17,386 bases of DNA. Origin: Baffinella frigidus (taxonomy: Eukaryota > Cryptophyceae > Cryptomonadales > Baffinellaceae). The notes under the pieces are model-generated. The model saw only the letters and a program-made list of their open reading frames with translations. It had not been told where the DNA came from and made no database searches. The translations under genes were made by a program, and so were the position numbers. Below, piece after piece: positions 10,601 to 14,479 of the stretch. Location: assembly GCA_026770585.1 (NCBI GenBank), contig MU646440.1, positions 679,095-696,480 on the forward strand, written 5' to 3'. Numbering within the stretch: position 1 is the stretch's first letter; every line of letters starts with the position of its first letter.

Positions 10601-13600
10601 CGTCCAGGACCCGAGCAGGGAGGGGTCGAGCATTGCGATCTGCCAAGGGGGCATTTTAAGTGTATTTTTACTCATGGATCTGTAGCCACGGACAGAGAGA
10701 TTGATTTTTTTTGGCCAAACAGCCAGCGTCAGCGCTGCACATGCTACGCGTTGTGCCACTTACTGTACCCCGTGTCGGCTGCGCATACGAGCATTTTCCG
10801 GATGGGTTCTAACTCCACTTCCTACTGGGAGTGGCAGATCGGACAGACATGAGGTGCAGATGGTTGTTGGTGAGGCTCGCGACATGATTTAGATCGACCC
10901 GTATGGCTACATCAGGCGTGAGTTCGGCAAAAACAGCGAATTCTCTCTAAAACTGTTTTAACAAAACAGAATGCTGATAATGTTTCACCCGTGCGATCGC
11001 CCATCGAAGAGAACTGGCAGGTCCTGTACCATGGACCAGTAACCCGTTCGAGCACCACTCGCATCTCGAAAAATAACTGAATCAGTTCCCTAACCAGCGT
11101 TTTCATTTGATTAGGAGGCCTAATTGAATTTACTATGCCCCAGCCAATTTCTCCTATTCAACCTCCTATTGAAAAGGAACTGATTCGGTTATCTTCCAAG
11201 ATGAAGTCGGGCGTGCTGCACGTGGTGAGCGGTTCCACAATCCCACATGAACACAGATGCAATTTGGAACGCTGGGGTACTATTTATGCTAGGAATCGGT
11301 GTGTACCGTGGAGGCGCTCGCGTGAGACTACAATAGCCAACCCCGCCCTCGCCATGGCACGAAATAAGGAACAAGGCCATGAATCACTCCAAATTTCTGA
11401 GTACATACGCGAGAGGCGGGGCGGCACCCACCAACCCTCATGGGAGGACCAAATCTTCGATTTTAAGACCTCACATTTACCCGGCAGATTGGTCAGATCT
11501 GACCCCTCTGCCGAAGAAAAATGGCTCAAAAAATCGTCGATTTGGTCCGATTTTCAGGGTTGGTGGTAGCTATGTCTCTGTCTATTTGGGACACCGAATT
11601 TGGTGAGCCGGGCGCTTCGGAAAGGAAATTTTGACTGGCGTGTACCGCGCACCCAGTGTGTCAACTTTAGGAAAGTCGGTCAACCTCCTGTGAGGGTTGG
11701 TGGGCGGGACGGGACCTGTGGGTAGAGCTCCGCGGGGAAACCGGAGTCTGGCCATAATTAATAATTAAATTTACGTAGGGCCCTAATTAACCTTCGTCCA
11801 ACTCCTATGAACAAATAGGGATTCGTTTTCTTTGAAATTAAACGTGTCCCCGTATTAGACCTGTGGGTAGAGCTCCGCGGGGCGGTTGAGCTCTGGGGTG
11901 CCGGAGAGAAGGATGCACTTTGAGACCTGCACTCCGGAAAGGTCTTTCAGCGGCCACGCCTGATGCTGATGCGCGAGTGTCACCCGCGGACACTGTGCAG
12001 ACGAGAGGAACACACGCGTAAAGTCTACCGCCCGCGCGCCACCGCACAGCGGACTTCGAAGGGATTTTTGAATACCCCTTAAGCGATAAGACCGACTACC
12101 CTACGGGTAGGCAACCCGTAGGGGCATAGGGGGGTTCCTATGGACAAGGAGACGGAAACGTGGCCCGATTTGGGCCGAAAGCCCTTCGTAGCCCGCTGTG
12201 TATTTGCACGCGGTGAATCGCGTCGCGATCTCTGGCGTGGTCAGGTGAAAACAGACGTTTCTCCGGTTTAGGGTACACGCGTCTGGTTTAGAGTACACGC
12301 GGGTACACGCGCCGTGTTAGTACACGCGTCTTGTTAGTACACGCGGCTGGTTAGTACACGCGGTTACACGCGTCTGGTTCAGAGTACACGAGGTTAGAGT
12401 GCACGCGGATACCTGCGAGGCGAATTTGCGCGCGGTCTGGGTGCGCTTGCTGTCGATGTTCTTGAGCATGTGTGACTCGTCCGCGATCAGCACCCCGCAC
12501 CTAAAAGTGTGTATTGTGTAAGCAGACGCACCGTACGCGTACACGATGTACACCAGACGCACCGTACGCCAGCGCTCCGCACCTCAAGTTGAATTCGGTT
12601 GCCAGGATTTTTAAGTGAACCGCGGGGGCAGCCATCTTCGCTTCAGCCACAGGGGAGGGCGCTGCAAGTGCATCCCCCCGGTAAAACACGATGCACGAGG
12701 AATGCCGTGGGGCGCTTGCCAGTGCTGCACGCTAGAGAGATCCCGGGCAGATCCGAGGGATGGTGCGAGACTGTGCTGACAGGCTCGATCGACTTTGTGA
12801 GGTTGTGGACGGATGGGAGGGGGGGGGGGGGGGTTACTTCGCGTTGGTGATTGCGGTCTGGAGCAGCTCCGAGCGAGTGAGAAGATCGTACGTGACTAGG
12901 AGGAACCTGCGAAAAATACGAAAGCGCTTCAGAGGACACGTTCAGGCCCGGCCTGAATACCCGACACAGGTTTCCAGGAGAGGATGCTTCAGCCGCGTTT
13001 CAGCCGGTGCAGGCCTCTTGCTGGGCTCTCGGCCAAAAGGATGTGTCCCAACCACGGACCATGTCCCGATGCCCTCGTGGTGCGAGACTCCCGGCAAGGG
13101 GGTCGTGTGCCACCCACTATCTAACCCCAAATGAGGCTGCCCGCTCAGGGGGTCGGGGGCTGCTCAGCGATCGTGTCCATGGGGGGGGTCTGGGCCTTGA
13201 CATGCCCGTCCTTGTCGCCGTGGTAGGGGGGGGGCATGCCGACAAGAAATCCCGGGAGCACCAGCACCAGCGCCCCTGCGAAGCGTTGGGCTATCACGGC
13301 GCTTGGGCTCAGGGCTGGAACCTGGCAGACGCGATCTTATCGGTGTCGCTGCCGGAGCGCACAACCTTGACATCTCCCGGGCGCAGCGTCGGCAGCCACT
13401 TCTCAAGCTCCTCGGCCCAGGCCCACCGCATGGAGGCGGGCATGATCACGAGCACCGGCCAGTGCTCCTGGTAGAGGTAGGAAAGCGCGATTGCTTGGAG
13501 GGTCTTGCCCAGCCTGCAGAGCCGCACTGCGCATCAGAGTGTGTGGATGCGTGGCGCGAGAGCCCTGGCTGAAGCATTCTGTCCTGGAAACCTGTGGCGT

Positions 13601-14032
13601 GTGCTCAGGCCGGGCATGCACGTGTGCTCTGAAGCGCTTTCGTCTTGACCAAACGCACCGCATGCCATCATCTCGCGTTGGCATTCTAGCCGGGTAGAAT
13701 GTGAAGACAGGGTTTGATCTAAGGTGGCAGGTAACCGACCCCATCTCGTCCGCGATGAGCAGCCGCCCCTCTCGCCGCAGCCCGAACCGCACACCCTCCG
13801 CCTGGAAGGGCATCATCCGCTCGCGGATCTTGAGCGGCAACGACTTGAGGTCGGTATCGATCTCGTAGTTTTTGTGGGATGGGGGGGAGGGAGTAGGTTC
13901 AGGAGGTGGGGGCGCGGTGGAAGCAGGAGAGTTCGAAGTCGCGCCCCCGCACGCCGTCGGTTCATCCTCGTCAGAGGAGGACCCCAGGTCAAACGTCGGG
14001 CGGCGCGGCTTCTTGGCTGATCTGGCTGGCAT
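1..14032 (-). CDS. ZRANB3/SMARCAL1-type SNF2 annealing helicase, split gene, 3' end outside window
   Basis: Minus-strand gene of about 16 exons, on present joins: 13740-14032, 13322-13513, 12838-12906, 12583-~12596, 12413-12500, 11861-11926, 10553-10639, 8840-8977, 7852-7964, 6914-6986, 6254-6277, 4649-4735, 3297-3357, 2293-2366, 1020-1130 and 333 to the edge, about 608 codons. The exons spell the SNF2 ATPase motifs in order, and most junctions agree in phase. Family knowledge: ZRANB3 and SMARCAL1 are DNA-dependent ATPases that rewind RPA-coated or forked DNA and remodel stalled replication forks in the nucleus. [27 protein letters not shown] and VNVHFLMA...TLDEQIW resemble ZRANB3 more than SMARCAL1. 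Any HNH nuclease, zinc finger or HARP domain is not visible; the C-terminus continues beyond position 1. Exons 3-4 and 11-12 do not join cleanly, so the locus may use unusual splice sites or be partly decayed. Confidence 0.88.
364..470. mobile_element. MITE family B, truncated copy
   Basis: Starts GCCGGGGATATGTTTAATTTG, keeps CCCTATGTGTTCATAGGAG and TAGGGCCCTAAGTAAATTT, and stops at CAGAATCCGG, lacking the right third. It abuts the exon 16 copy at 471. Confidence 0.75.
471..528 (-). repeat. Partial copy of helicase exon 16 start
   Basis: The minus strand reads an acceptor-like CGTAG and then [20 protein letters not shown], against [20 protein letters not shown] in the exon itself. It ends where MITE family B copy 1 begins. 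Confidence 0.85.
565..840 (-). repeat. Decayed copies of helicase exon 15 3' half
   Basis: The minus strand at 681-738 reads EEIWRMMSR followed by a frameshifted RARDGM before a GT-like GTGCC, clearly derived from [11 protein letters not shown]...RALDGK. Two shorter pieces at about 573-600 and 800-820 keep only the end (GGGAAG before GT). They form a small array in the 686-nt intron between exons 15 and 16. Confidence 0.75.
1020..1130 (-). CDS. Helicase exon 15: post-motif VI extension
   Basis: Acceptor TTTGCAG, then [20 protein letters not shown] and [17 protein letters not shown], in phase 0 at both ends. It matches 'SSVNIHYLIANGTLDTLMW...LNRKAQVTGSTLNG' in ZRANB3, the end of the conserved ATPase core. 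It joins exon 14 as [14 protein letters not shown]. Donor AAG before GTCTGC. Copies of its 5' half occur upstream (1246-1284, about 1398-1413, 1537-1577), and copies of its 3' half occur downstream (about 573-600, 681-738, 800-820). Confidence 0.92.
1243..1720 (-). repeat. Array of exon 15 5'-half copies
   Basis: Minus-strand copies of the acceptor plus [12 protein letters not shown] lie at 1537-1577 ([14 protein letters not shown]), 1246-1284 ([13 protein letters not shown]), about 1398-1413 (ESAAN) and more weakly 1683-1715. Each is followed on the plus side by GATAGGCGGGGG and a piece of GGGGGATATG...TTTATGAAAACG intron sequence, so the repeat unit spans intron end plus exon start. Confidence 0.8.
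1926..2003. mobile_element. MITE family F, fragment
   Basis: TCGGGGACGGATGTGACCCC, then CAAGGCAAC, then CCCAGAGCACTGTTTGATCC follow the right half of the 5968 element. Family A copy 1 starts directly at its end. Confidence 0.6.
2004..2166. mobile_element. MITE family A, copy 1
   Basis: 163 bp with 23-bp terminal inverted repeats beginning ACCA(A/C)ACAGCGGACT and ending in GGG. The inner part has CCATAGGAACCCCCCTATGC and GGTTGCCTACCGTAGGG, shared with the copies at 8553, 10131 and 12041. No coding capacity. A clear target duplication is not seen. Confidence 0.8.
2293..2366 (-). CDS. Helicase exon 14: motif VI ([10 protein letters not shown])
   Basis: Acceptor GAGCAG. After two bases completing the split Val it reads [20 protein letters not shown] then RIGQ. 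This is motif VI with the arginine finger, in the ZRANB3/SMARCAL1 form 'VFAELyW.PG...[11 protein letters not shown]'. Donor CAG before GTGACT. A short copy of its end (DRAHRIG) lies downstream at 2178-2201. Confidence 0.94.
2365..2855. repeat. Direct repeat and 54/108-bp tandem units
   Basis: A block of about 110 bp at 2365-2475 (TCAGTTTTTTGCTGTATT, CGCAAAGTTCGTGCGCCGCA) recurs at 2744-2855. Between and after them GAGATTCC..TTTCAAGAG and TGTGGCTAGGACCATTCAAC recur about five times (near 2542, 2602, 2650, 2709, 2900). The same sequence appears once at 7271-7353 in another intron. Confidence 0.85.
2960..3155. repeat. Degenerate telomere-like heptamer array
   Basis: About 28 units of TTTAGGG and variants TTTGGGG, TTGAGGG and TGTGGGG, inside the intron between exons 13 and 14. 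It is an internal intronic array, not a chromosome end, because coding exons continue on both sides. Confidence 0.92.
3155..3205 (-). repeat. Partial copy of helicase exon 13 3' end
   Basis: The minus strand reads [10 protein letters not shown] followed by G-GTGCC, the same frame and donor position as exon 13. The 5' part of the exon is absent. Confidence 0.85.
3211..3284. mobile_element. MITE family F, right-end fragment
   Basis: Matches the right end of the 5968 element: TTCAGGGCACTAATGGAGCC, then ACCTCCAAGGGCTAGTGG. It lies between exon 13 and a copy of that exon's 3' end. Confidence 0.7.
3297..3357 (-). CDS. Helicase exon 13: motif V
   Basis: Acceptor GGTGCAG, then [20 protein letters not shown], almost the same as VAILSIQAAGQGLTFTAAS in human ZRANB3 (motif V, nucleic-acid contact and ATP sensing). 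It ends ACC-G before GTGCGTG, and the split Val codon joins exon 14. Decayed copies of its 3' part (3162-3196) and 5' part (3680-3711) lie on either side. Confidence 0.92.
3420..3982 (-). repeat. Exon 13 5' copy and GTTGGAGACC(C/T)GC(A/G)GATGTTGGT repeats
   Basis: At 3680-3711 the minus strand reads acceptor GAGCAG, then [13 protein letters not shown], a diverged exon 13 start. Around it, blocks such as CCCCCGCGCCACCAACA, GATGTTGGT and GCGTTGGAGACC recur at about 3433, 3490, 3520, 3560 and 3905, forming a degenerate array in the intron between exons 12 and 13. Confidence 0.65.
4042..4490 (-). repeat. Three partial copies of helicase exon 12 3' half
   Basis: The minus strand at 4042-4089 reads [13 protein letters not shown], at 4252-4302 [13 protein letters not shown], and at 4442-4490 [11 protein letters not shown]. 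Each is followed by a GT donor (GTCTGTACC, GTGCGGGG, GTCTGTACC). The true exon has [13 protein letters not shown] before GTGCGGGA. Confidence 0.88.
4567..4636. repeat. GA microsatellite
   Basis: About 70 bp of (GA)n with short GATA and GATGAAAA interruptions, eleven bases downstream (in gene direction) of the exon 12 donor. Confidence 0.95.
4649..4735 (-). CDS. Helicase exon 12: IRIDGSV and DRFQKD
   Basis: [20 protein letters not shown] then RFQKDSAVK matches the 'YIRIDGSV...NQFQKD' block of ZRANB3 (motif IVa/b region). Donor AAG before GTGCGG. The 5' end is ambiguous. GGCAG at 4740-4736 gives a clean phase-0 start. Coding likeness may extend five residues further (VREWQ), which would restore the exact family spacing from motif IV but has no phase-compatible acceptor. 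At least four decayed copies of the 3' half lie within 1 kb. Confidence 0.88.
5184..5317. mobile_element. MITE family D
   Basis: 134 bp with 25-bp inverted ends ATGGAAACACTTATAATTTG. The AT-rich middle (TTACTACACA...TAATAGTAATATTCAAGCAAA) is shared with the element at 15871, so the two are related although their ends differ. Confidence 0.78.
5655..5720 (-). other. Degenerate tRNA-like A-box/B-box pair
   Basis: The minus strand has TGGCCTAATGG (A-box consensus) and, 43 nt later, AGTTCGACAT (7 of 10 of the B-box), the spacing of a tRNA gene. Acceptor, anticodon and T stems do not pair, so at most this is a decayed tRNA or a tRNA-derived SINE head in the intron between exons 11 and 12. Confidence 0.2.
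5820..6250. repeat. Repeats of CTTCCGAACAACCTCTGATGA
   Basis: Units with GGAGGGGG(C/T)G, TTCCGAAC(C/A)ACCTCT, GATGAGG, GGGCATTATTTT and CCGTACGATCGGG occur at about 5878-5960 and 6140-6215, with a third partial start at 6225. The family F MITE lies between the first two. The third runs into exon 11's donor, whose reverse complement is part of the unit. Confidence 0.75.
5968..6138. mobile_element. MITE family F, full copy
   Basis: 171 bp with about 38-bp inverted ends CCACCAGCCCTCCGAGGTGG / CCACTAGCCCTTGGAGGCGG, both continuing CTCAAATAGTGC(T/C)CTGGAA. The centre has a smaller palindrome GGGGTCAAAAGTGACCCC. Partial copies lie at about 3211-3284 and 1926-2003. Confidence 0.85.
6254..6277 (-). 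CDS. Helicase exon 11: candidate 24-nt microexon
   Basis: Acceptor GGGAACAG, then VLDKIEQE, then GTTGTT as donor, in phase 0. VLDKIEQE fits the helix after FAHY (compare VLDAITQEL in SMARCAL1), and joining to exon 10 gives [14 protein letters not shown]. An earlier acceptor would add [11 protein letters not shown] second version (VLDKIEH) lies at 6425-6445 with its own acceptor and a GTG donor. The assignment rests on eight residues and spacing, so it is provisional. Confidence 0.55.
6278..6690 (-). repeat. Exon 11 second version and TTCAG-TTCAGCGAA array
   Basis: At 6425-6445 the minus strand has acceptor GTGAACAG, VLDKIEH and a GTG donor, a second version of the exon 11 microexon. The rest of the intron is a degenerate array built on TCGATTCAGTT(C/G)AG and TTCGGAGGGAA, with about six units to 6670. 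Confidence 0.7.
6836..7560 (-). repeat. Minisatellite from helicase motif IV coding sequence
   Basis: The minus strand carries about a dozen versions of CTTGGTCTTCGCACACTAT (LVFAHY) near 6850, 6924 (the exon itself), 7021, 7044, 7075, 7100, 7122, 7150, 7438, 7460, 7488, 7512 and 7537, spaced roughly 20-30 bp inside clusters. Two longer copies that include the acceptor and [18 protein letters not shown] start at 7210 and (shorter, AAEYVID) at 7403. Confidence 0.85.
6914..6986 (-). CDS. Helicase exon 10: motif IV (LVFAHY)
   Basis: Acceptor CATCAG. After one base completing the exon 9 glycine codon, it reads [20 protein letters not shown] then HYLA, equivalent to 'FLVFAHH' in ZRANB3/SMARCAL1, opening helicase domain 2. 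Donor GCC before GTACGC. Two other versions start at 7210 and 7403 and run upstream-to-downstream on the minus strand, but they lose the FAHY end, so this one is chosen. The same coding segment has been amplified into a minisatellite in the region. Confidence 0.88.
7852..7964 (-). CDS. Helicase exon 9: QTALAKAG segment
   Basis: Acceptor GAAGCAG, then [18 protein letters not shown], a linker, and [11 protein letters not shown] at the 3' end. ZRANB3 has QTAIAKAG at the same place just before helicase domain 2, a main reason for preferring ZRANB3 over SMARCAL1. The exon ends GCC-GG before GTACGCC and joins exon 10 in phase. A copy of its 5' half, split by a MITE, lies at about 8185-8420. Confidence 0.88.
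8185..8420 (-). repeat. Copy of helicase exon 9 start, split by a MITE
   Basis: The minus strand reads [13 protein letters not shown] at 8222-8185, matching exon 9. Beyond the family C MITE (8222-8369) the match resumes with ATGTTGAAC preceded by GGAAGCAG, the equivalent of the exon 9 acceptor GGAAGCAG. Confidence 0.8.
8222..8369. mobile_element. MITE family C, copy 1
   Basis: 148 bp with about 28-bp inverted ends TTCATCTC(A/G).AAGA(T/A)AACTG-AATCAGTT. The interior has GTTTTCATTTATTTAGAAGG and CCTATTCAACCTCCTATTGA. Inserted inside a copy of helicase exon 9. Confidence 0.82.
8553..8825. mobile_element. MITE family A, copy with duplicated left half
   Basis: Two left ends (from 8553 and 8664, CACACAGCGGACTACAAA) lie 111 bp apart and share GTGAATAACCCACAA and ATCCATAGGAACCTACTGTA. 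There is one right end, CCCTTCGTAGCCTGCTGTGT. The tandem copy includes AACGCTTAGAGATCCC(T/C)GTAC outside the terminus, so duplication happened after insertion. Confidence 0.75.
8840..8977 (-). CDS. Helicase exon 8: [12 protein letters not shown] block
   Basis: Acceptor TTGGGCAG, then [20 protein letters not shown] and [20 protein letters not shown], a hallmark of the SNF2 domain between motifs III and IV, nearly identical in pattern to human ZRANB3. The phase-0 exon ends LPKE before GCATGT, best read as a GC donor (GC-AG intron). Two decayed copies of its first part, with the acceptor, lie upstream in the intron. Confidence 0.92.
9016..9218. mobile_element. Long-TIR MITE with TA-type insertion site
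   Basis: 203 bp with inverted arms of about 67 bp (9016-9082 and 9152-9218), starting GAGCCAATCTGGTAGGACTT and ending in GGCTC, around an AT-rich core. Related sequence without the element at about 9332-9365 reads AACGAACTACGTGAGTGAC. Here the left flank ends AACTG and the right begins TACGTGAGTCAC, consistent with a TA duplication (left TA changed to TG) as made by Tc1/mariner-type transposases. Confidence 0.85.
9234..9640 (-). repeat. Copies of helicase exon 8 start and its intron end
   Basis: The minus strand at 9312-9271 reads acceptor GGACAG, then [13 protein letters not shown]. At 9447-9416 it reads acceptor GGGCAG, then [10 protein letters not shown]. At about 9560-9600 only the preceding intron sequence (CGTTGTGTGGGTCTAAACGG) remains. 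Each unit includes AACGAACTAC(G/T)TGAGT and an AAAAGGA(G/T)TGGCGTGTC-like block. Confidence 0.85.
9847..9996. mobile_element. MITE family B, full copy
   Basis: 150 bp with inverted ends ATCCGGG(G/A)(G/A)CA...TTTAATT..AAAAGAAAATGGA. The interior has CCCTATGTGTTCATAGGAG and TTAGGGCCCTGAGTAGATTT. Truncated relatives lie at 364-470, 10425-10550 and 11750-11857. Confidence 0.8.
10061..10424 (-). repeat. Two partial copies of helicase exon 7
   Basis: The minus strand at 10424-10343 reads [20 protein letters not shown] then RGLFGW before GTCTGG. At 10130-10061 it reads [20 protein letters not shown] before GTCTGG. Both keep the donor but stop on the 5' side exactly at a MITE (family B at 10425, family A at 10131), so neither retains an acceptor. 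Confidence 0.88.
10131..10324. mobile_element. MITE family A, copy 3
   Basis: About 190 bp with CACACAGCGGACTTCGAAGG at the left and the reverse complement of CCACACAGCGGGG at the right. It contains a doubled GGTTCCTACGGATAAGG. It sits exactly where a copy of helicase exon 7 stops. Confidence 0.78.
10425..10550. mobile_element. MITE family B, left-truncated copy
   Basis: Begins AAATGGATCCCTATTTGTTC and continues to the right end TTAAACTTGGTTTCGGATGAG. Its left terminus is missing exactly at the end of an exon 7 copy, and its right end touches the donor of exon 7 itself. Confidence 0.72.
10553..10639 (-). CDS. Helicase exon 7: SNF2 insertion segment
   Basis: Acceptor TTGGCAG, then [20 protein letters not shown] and NGHRGRFGW, in phase 0 at both ends. 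This corresponds to the segment after 'RPEELFMQI' in ZRANB3, with its 'W..y.krYC' pattern. It joins exon 6 as ELYPQ-IAMLDP and exon 8 as RFGW-EFSGATN. Of three versions of this exon in the window, only this one keeps both splice sites and the full reading frame. Confidence 0.88.
11059..11209. mobile_element. MITE family C, copy 2
   Basis: About 150 bp with the same termini as the 8222 copy and the same TTCTCCTATTCAACCTCCTA and GAGGCCTAATTGAATTTACT blocks. In the intron between exons 6 and 7. Confidence 0.8.
11714..11737 (-). repeat. Copy of helicase exon 6 3' end
   Basis: CCTGTGGGTAGAGCTCCGCG and four following bases repeat the exon 6 end at 11860-11883. The minus strand reads PAELYPQ before GTCCCG. 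A family B MITE lies between the two. Confidence 0.85.
11750..11857. mobile_element. MITE family B, inverted truncated copy
   Basis: Reverse orientation: TAGGGCCCTAATTAACCTTC, CCTATGAACAAATAGGGATTC and a terminal AAATTAAACGTGTCCCCG. It separates exon 6 from the copy of its 3' end. Confidence 0.75.
11861..11926 (-). CDS. Helicase exon 6: motif III (LLSGTP)
   Basis: The 66-nt phase-0 exon encodes [20 protein letters not shown] followed by PQ. SGTP couples ATP hydrolysis to DNA binding, and the RPAELY tail is close to the RPEELF/RPAELY of ZRANB3/SMARCAL1. Acceptor GTGCAG at 11927, donor CAG before GTCTAA. A short copy of its 3' end with donor lies at 11714-11737. Confidence 0.93.
12041..12203. 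mobile_element. MITE family A, copy 4
   Basis: About 160 bp. The left end GCACAGCGGACTTCGAAGGG pairs with the right end CCCTTCGTAGCCCGCTGTGT. The middle has GGGGGGTTCCTATGGACAAGG and TGGCCCGATTTGGGCCGAAA, as in the other copies. Lies in the intron after exon 5. Confidence 0.8.
12268..12408. repeat. TACACGCG tandem repeat
   Basis: About nine units of (T/G)AGTACACGCG(T/G)CTGGTT and shortened forms, in the intron between exons 5 and 6. Related CGTACGGTGCGTCTG units lie in the next intron upstream (12520-12575). Confidence 0.85.
12413..12500 (-). CDS. Helicase exon 5: motif II (DESH)
   Basis: Acceptor CTTTTAG, then [14 protein letters not shown], the Walker B/DESH box that coordinates Mg-ATP; the serine-histidine form is usual in SMARCAL1 and ZRANB3. 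Basic [13 protein letters not shown] follows. The exon ends in phase 0 with CAG before GTATCC. The intron downstream holds a TACACGCG-type tandem repeat and a MITE. Confidence 0.92.
12583..12596 (-). CDS. Helicase exon 4 (very short; 5' boundary unresolved)
   Basis: EFNLR here, ending AG before GTGCGG, joins exon 5 in phase to give [14 protein letters not shown], the strand leading into motif II. The frame is open further upstream to the TTGCAG acceptor at 12662, but every upstream AG acceptor gives the wrong phase for the end of exon 3. Family spacing predicts only a few residues between exons 3 and 5, so a microexon with a non-canonical acceptor or a local lesion is possible. Only the 3' boundary is well supported. 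Confidence 0.35.
12838..12906 (-). CDS. Helicase exon 3: VTYDLL segment
   Basis: After the acceptor TTCGCAG the exon reads [19 protein letters not shown], equivalent to the 'V.sYdlL' strand (motif Ib region) of SNF2 enzymes. It joins exon 2 in the correct phase to give [13 protein letters not shown]. It ends GCG-AA before GTAACC and is otherwise followed at once by an in-frame TAA. The donor borders a long G/C homopolymer (12818-12833). Exon 2's donor and this acceptor share the eight bases CAGGTTCC. Confidence 0.8.
12919..13642. repeat. 76-bp inverted repeat flanking helicase exon 2
   Basis: 12919-12994 on the plus strand and 13567-13642 on the minus strand align over 76 bp with about 9 differences, starting CGAAAGCGCTTCAGAG and ending ATGCTTCAGCC. 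The arms lie in introns 2 and 1, so exon 2 would be in the loop of a pre-mRNA hairpin. Confidence 0.88.
13322..13513 (-). CDS. Helicase exon 2: Walker A lysine and motif Ia
   Basis: The acceptor CTGCAG precedes [14 protein letters not shown], which supplies the ATP-binding GKT (Lys about residue 101). [20 protein letters not shown] follows, matching motif Ia of ZRANB3/SMARCAL1, then a variable stretch ending SDTDKIASA. The exon ends with two bases (AG) before GT at 13321-13320. The split Arg codon continues in exon 3. Both flanking introns carry an inverted repeat that brackets this exon. Confidence 0.9.
13740..14032 (-). CDS. Helicase exon 1: N-terminus to Walker A start
   Basis: The start is the ATG at 14032-14030 ([12 protein letters not shown]), with A at -3. 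A basic start is followed by an acidic SSSDEDEP patch and a Pro/Ser/Thr-rich linker to about residue 55, plausibly disordered and nuclear. The SNF2 domain begins with [18 protein letters not shown] (Q-motif region) and LLIADEMG. The exon ends ATG-GG before a GT donor at 13739-13738, and the split glycine codon is completed by exon 2 to give DEMGLGKT. The frame stays open upstream to 14206, but that part has no family likeness, so I prefer the inner ATG. The linker reads in another frame as a long plus-strand ORF, which is a shadow. Confidence 0.85.
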
Positions 14033-14479
14033 GATGAATGGCGGGAGTTTCCAGAAGGTGTTTTTGAAGTTCCGAGAGCCTGCAATTCTATCAGGAGAAG
14101 CGTTCCACGTTGGCGGGGCAGCAACTCGCTCAGCGCCGCCTCCTGCGACGGACAGGCGCGCCCGAGATGGACACGAAGGCGAGGAGCCAGGGGAACGGCA
14201 CACCACCGAGTCTGAGATCTCGTTCGGAGTTCCCCAAATTCAAATCTGTTCAATTTTGGGAACTCCGGTATTTTTGGGGTGCCAGATTTTCCCTGTCCTT
14301 TCAAAAAACTGTCGGCCGAGGTTATTTGGGGAGGCGTGGCTTTCCCGGTGGGGCACCAGGTCGCCCAGGGCGCGCCCCGGTTCGCAGATTTTACCTGTTC
14401 TTTAGAAAATAACCCTGTTTTATTTGGGGGGTCGTTCCCGGTCGGACACCAGGTCGCCCAGGGCGCGCCCCGGTTCGCG
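14033..14479. promoter_or_regulatory. Divergent intergenic region (probable shared promoter)
   Basis: This 447-nt spacer lies between the two divergent starts. It has no recognisable TATA box. It holds a 15-bp inverted repeat around 14227-14266 (GAGTTCCCCAAATT / AATTTTGGGAACTC) and, next to the plus-gene start, a tandem duplication of about 98 bp. Assignment as a bidirectional promoter is inferred from layout only. Confidence 0.45.
14282..14479. repeat. 98-bp tandem duplication before the PDZ-gene start
   Basis: Two diverged units, about 14282-14386 and 14387-14479, each run from AGATTTT(A/C)CCTGT(T/C)CTTT through TTATTTGGGG to a shared block CACCAGGTCGCCCAGGGCG ending CGGTTCGC. The second unit runs directly into ATG. 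Each unit contains an acceptor-like CACCAG. Confidence 0.8.

Noticed and set aside
1-14032. SMARCAL1 as the specific identity
   Set aside because: No HARP domain is seen before the ATPase core in the short N-terminus, and [23 protein letters not shown] and TLDEQIW are closer to ZRANB3. The call is kept at type level.
14033-14206. Upstream start of the helicase at 14206
   Set aside because: The frame is open, but this stretch has no family likeness and lies among promoter-side repeats; ATG at 14032 opens the basic/acidic N-terminus directly.
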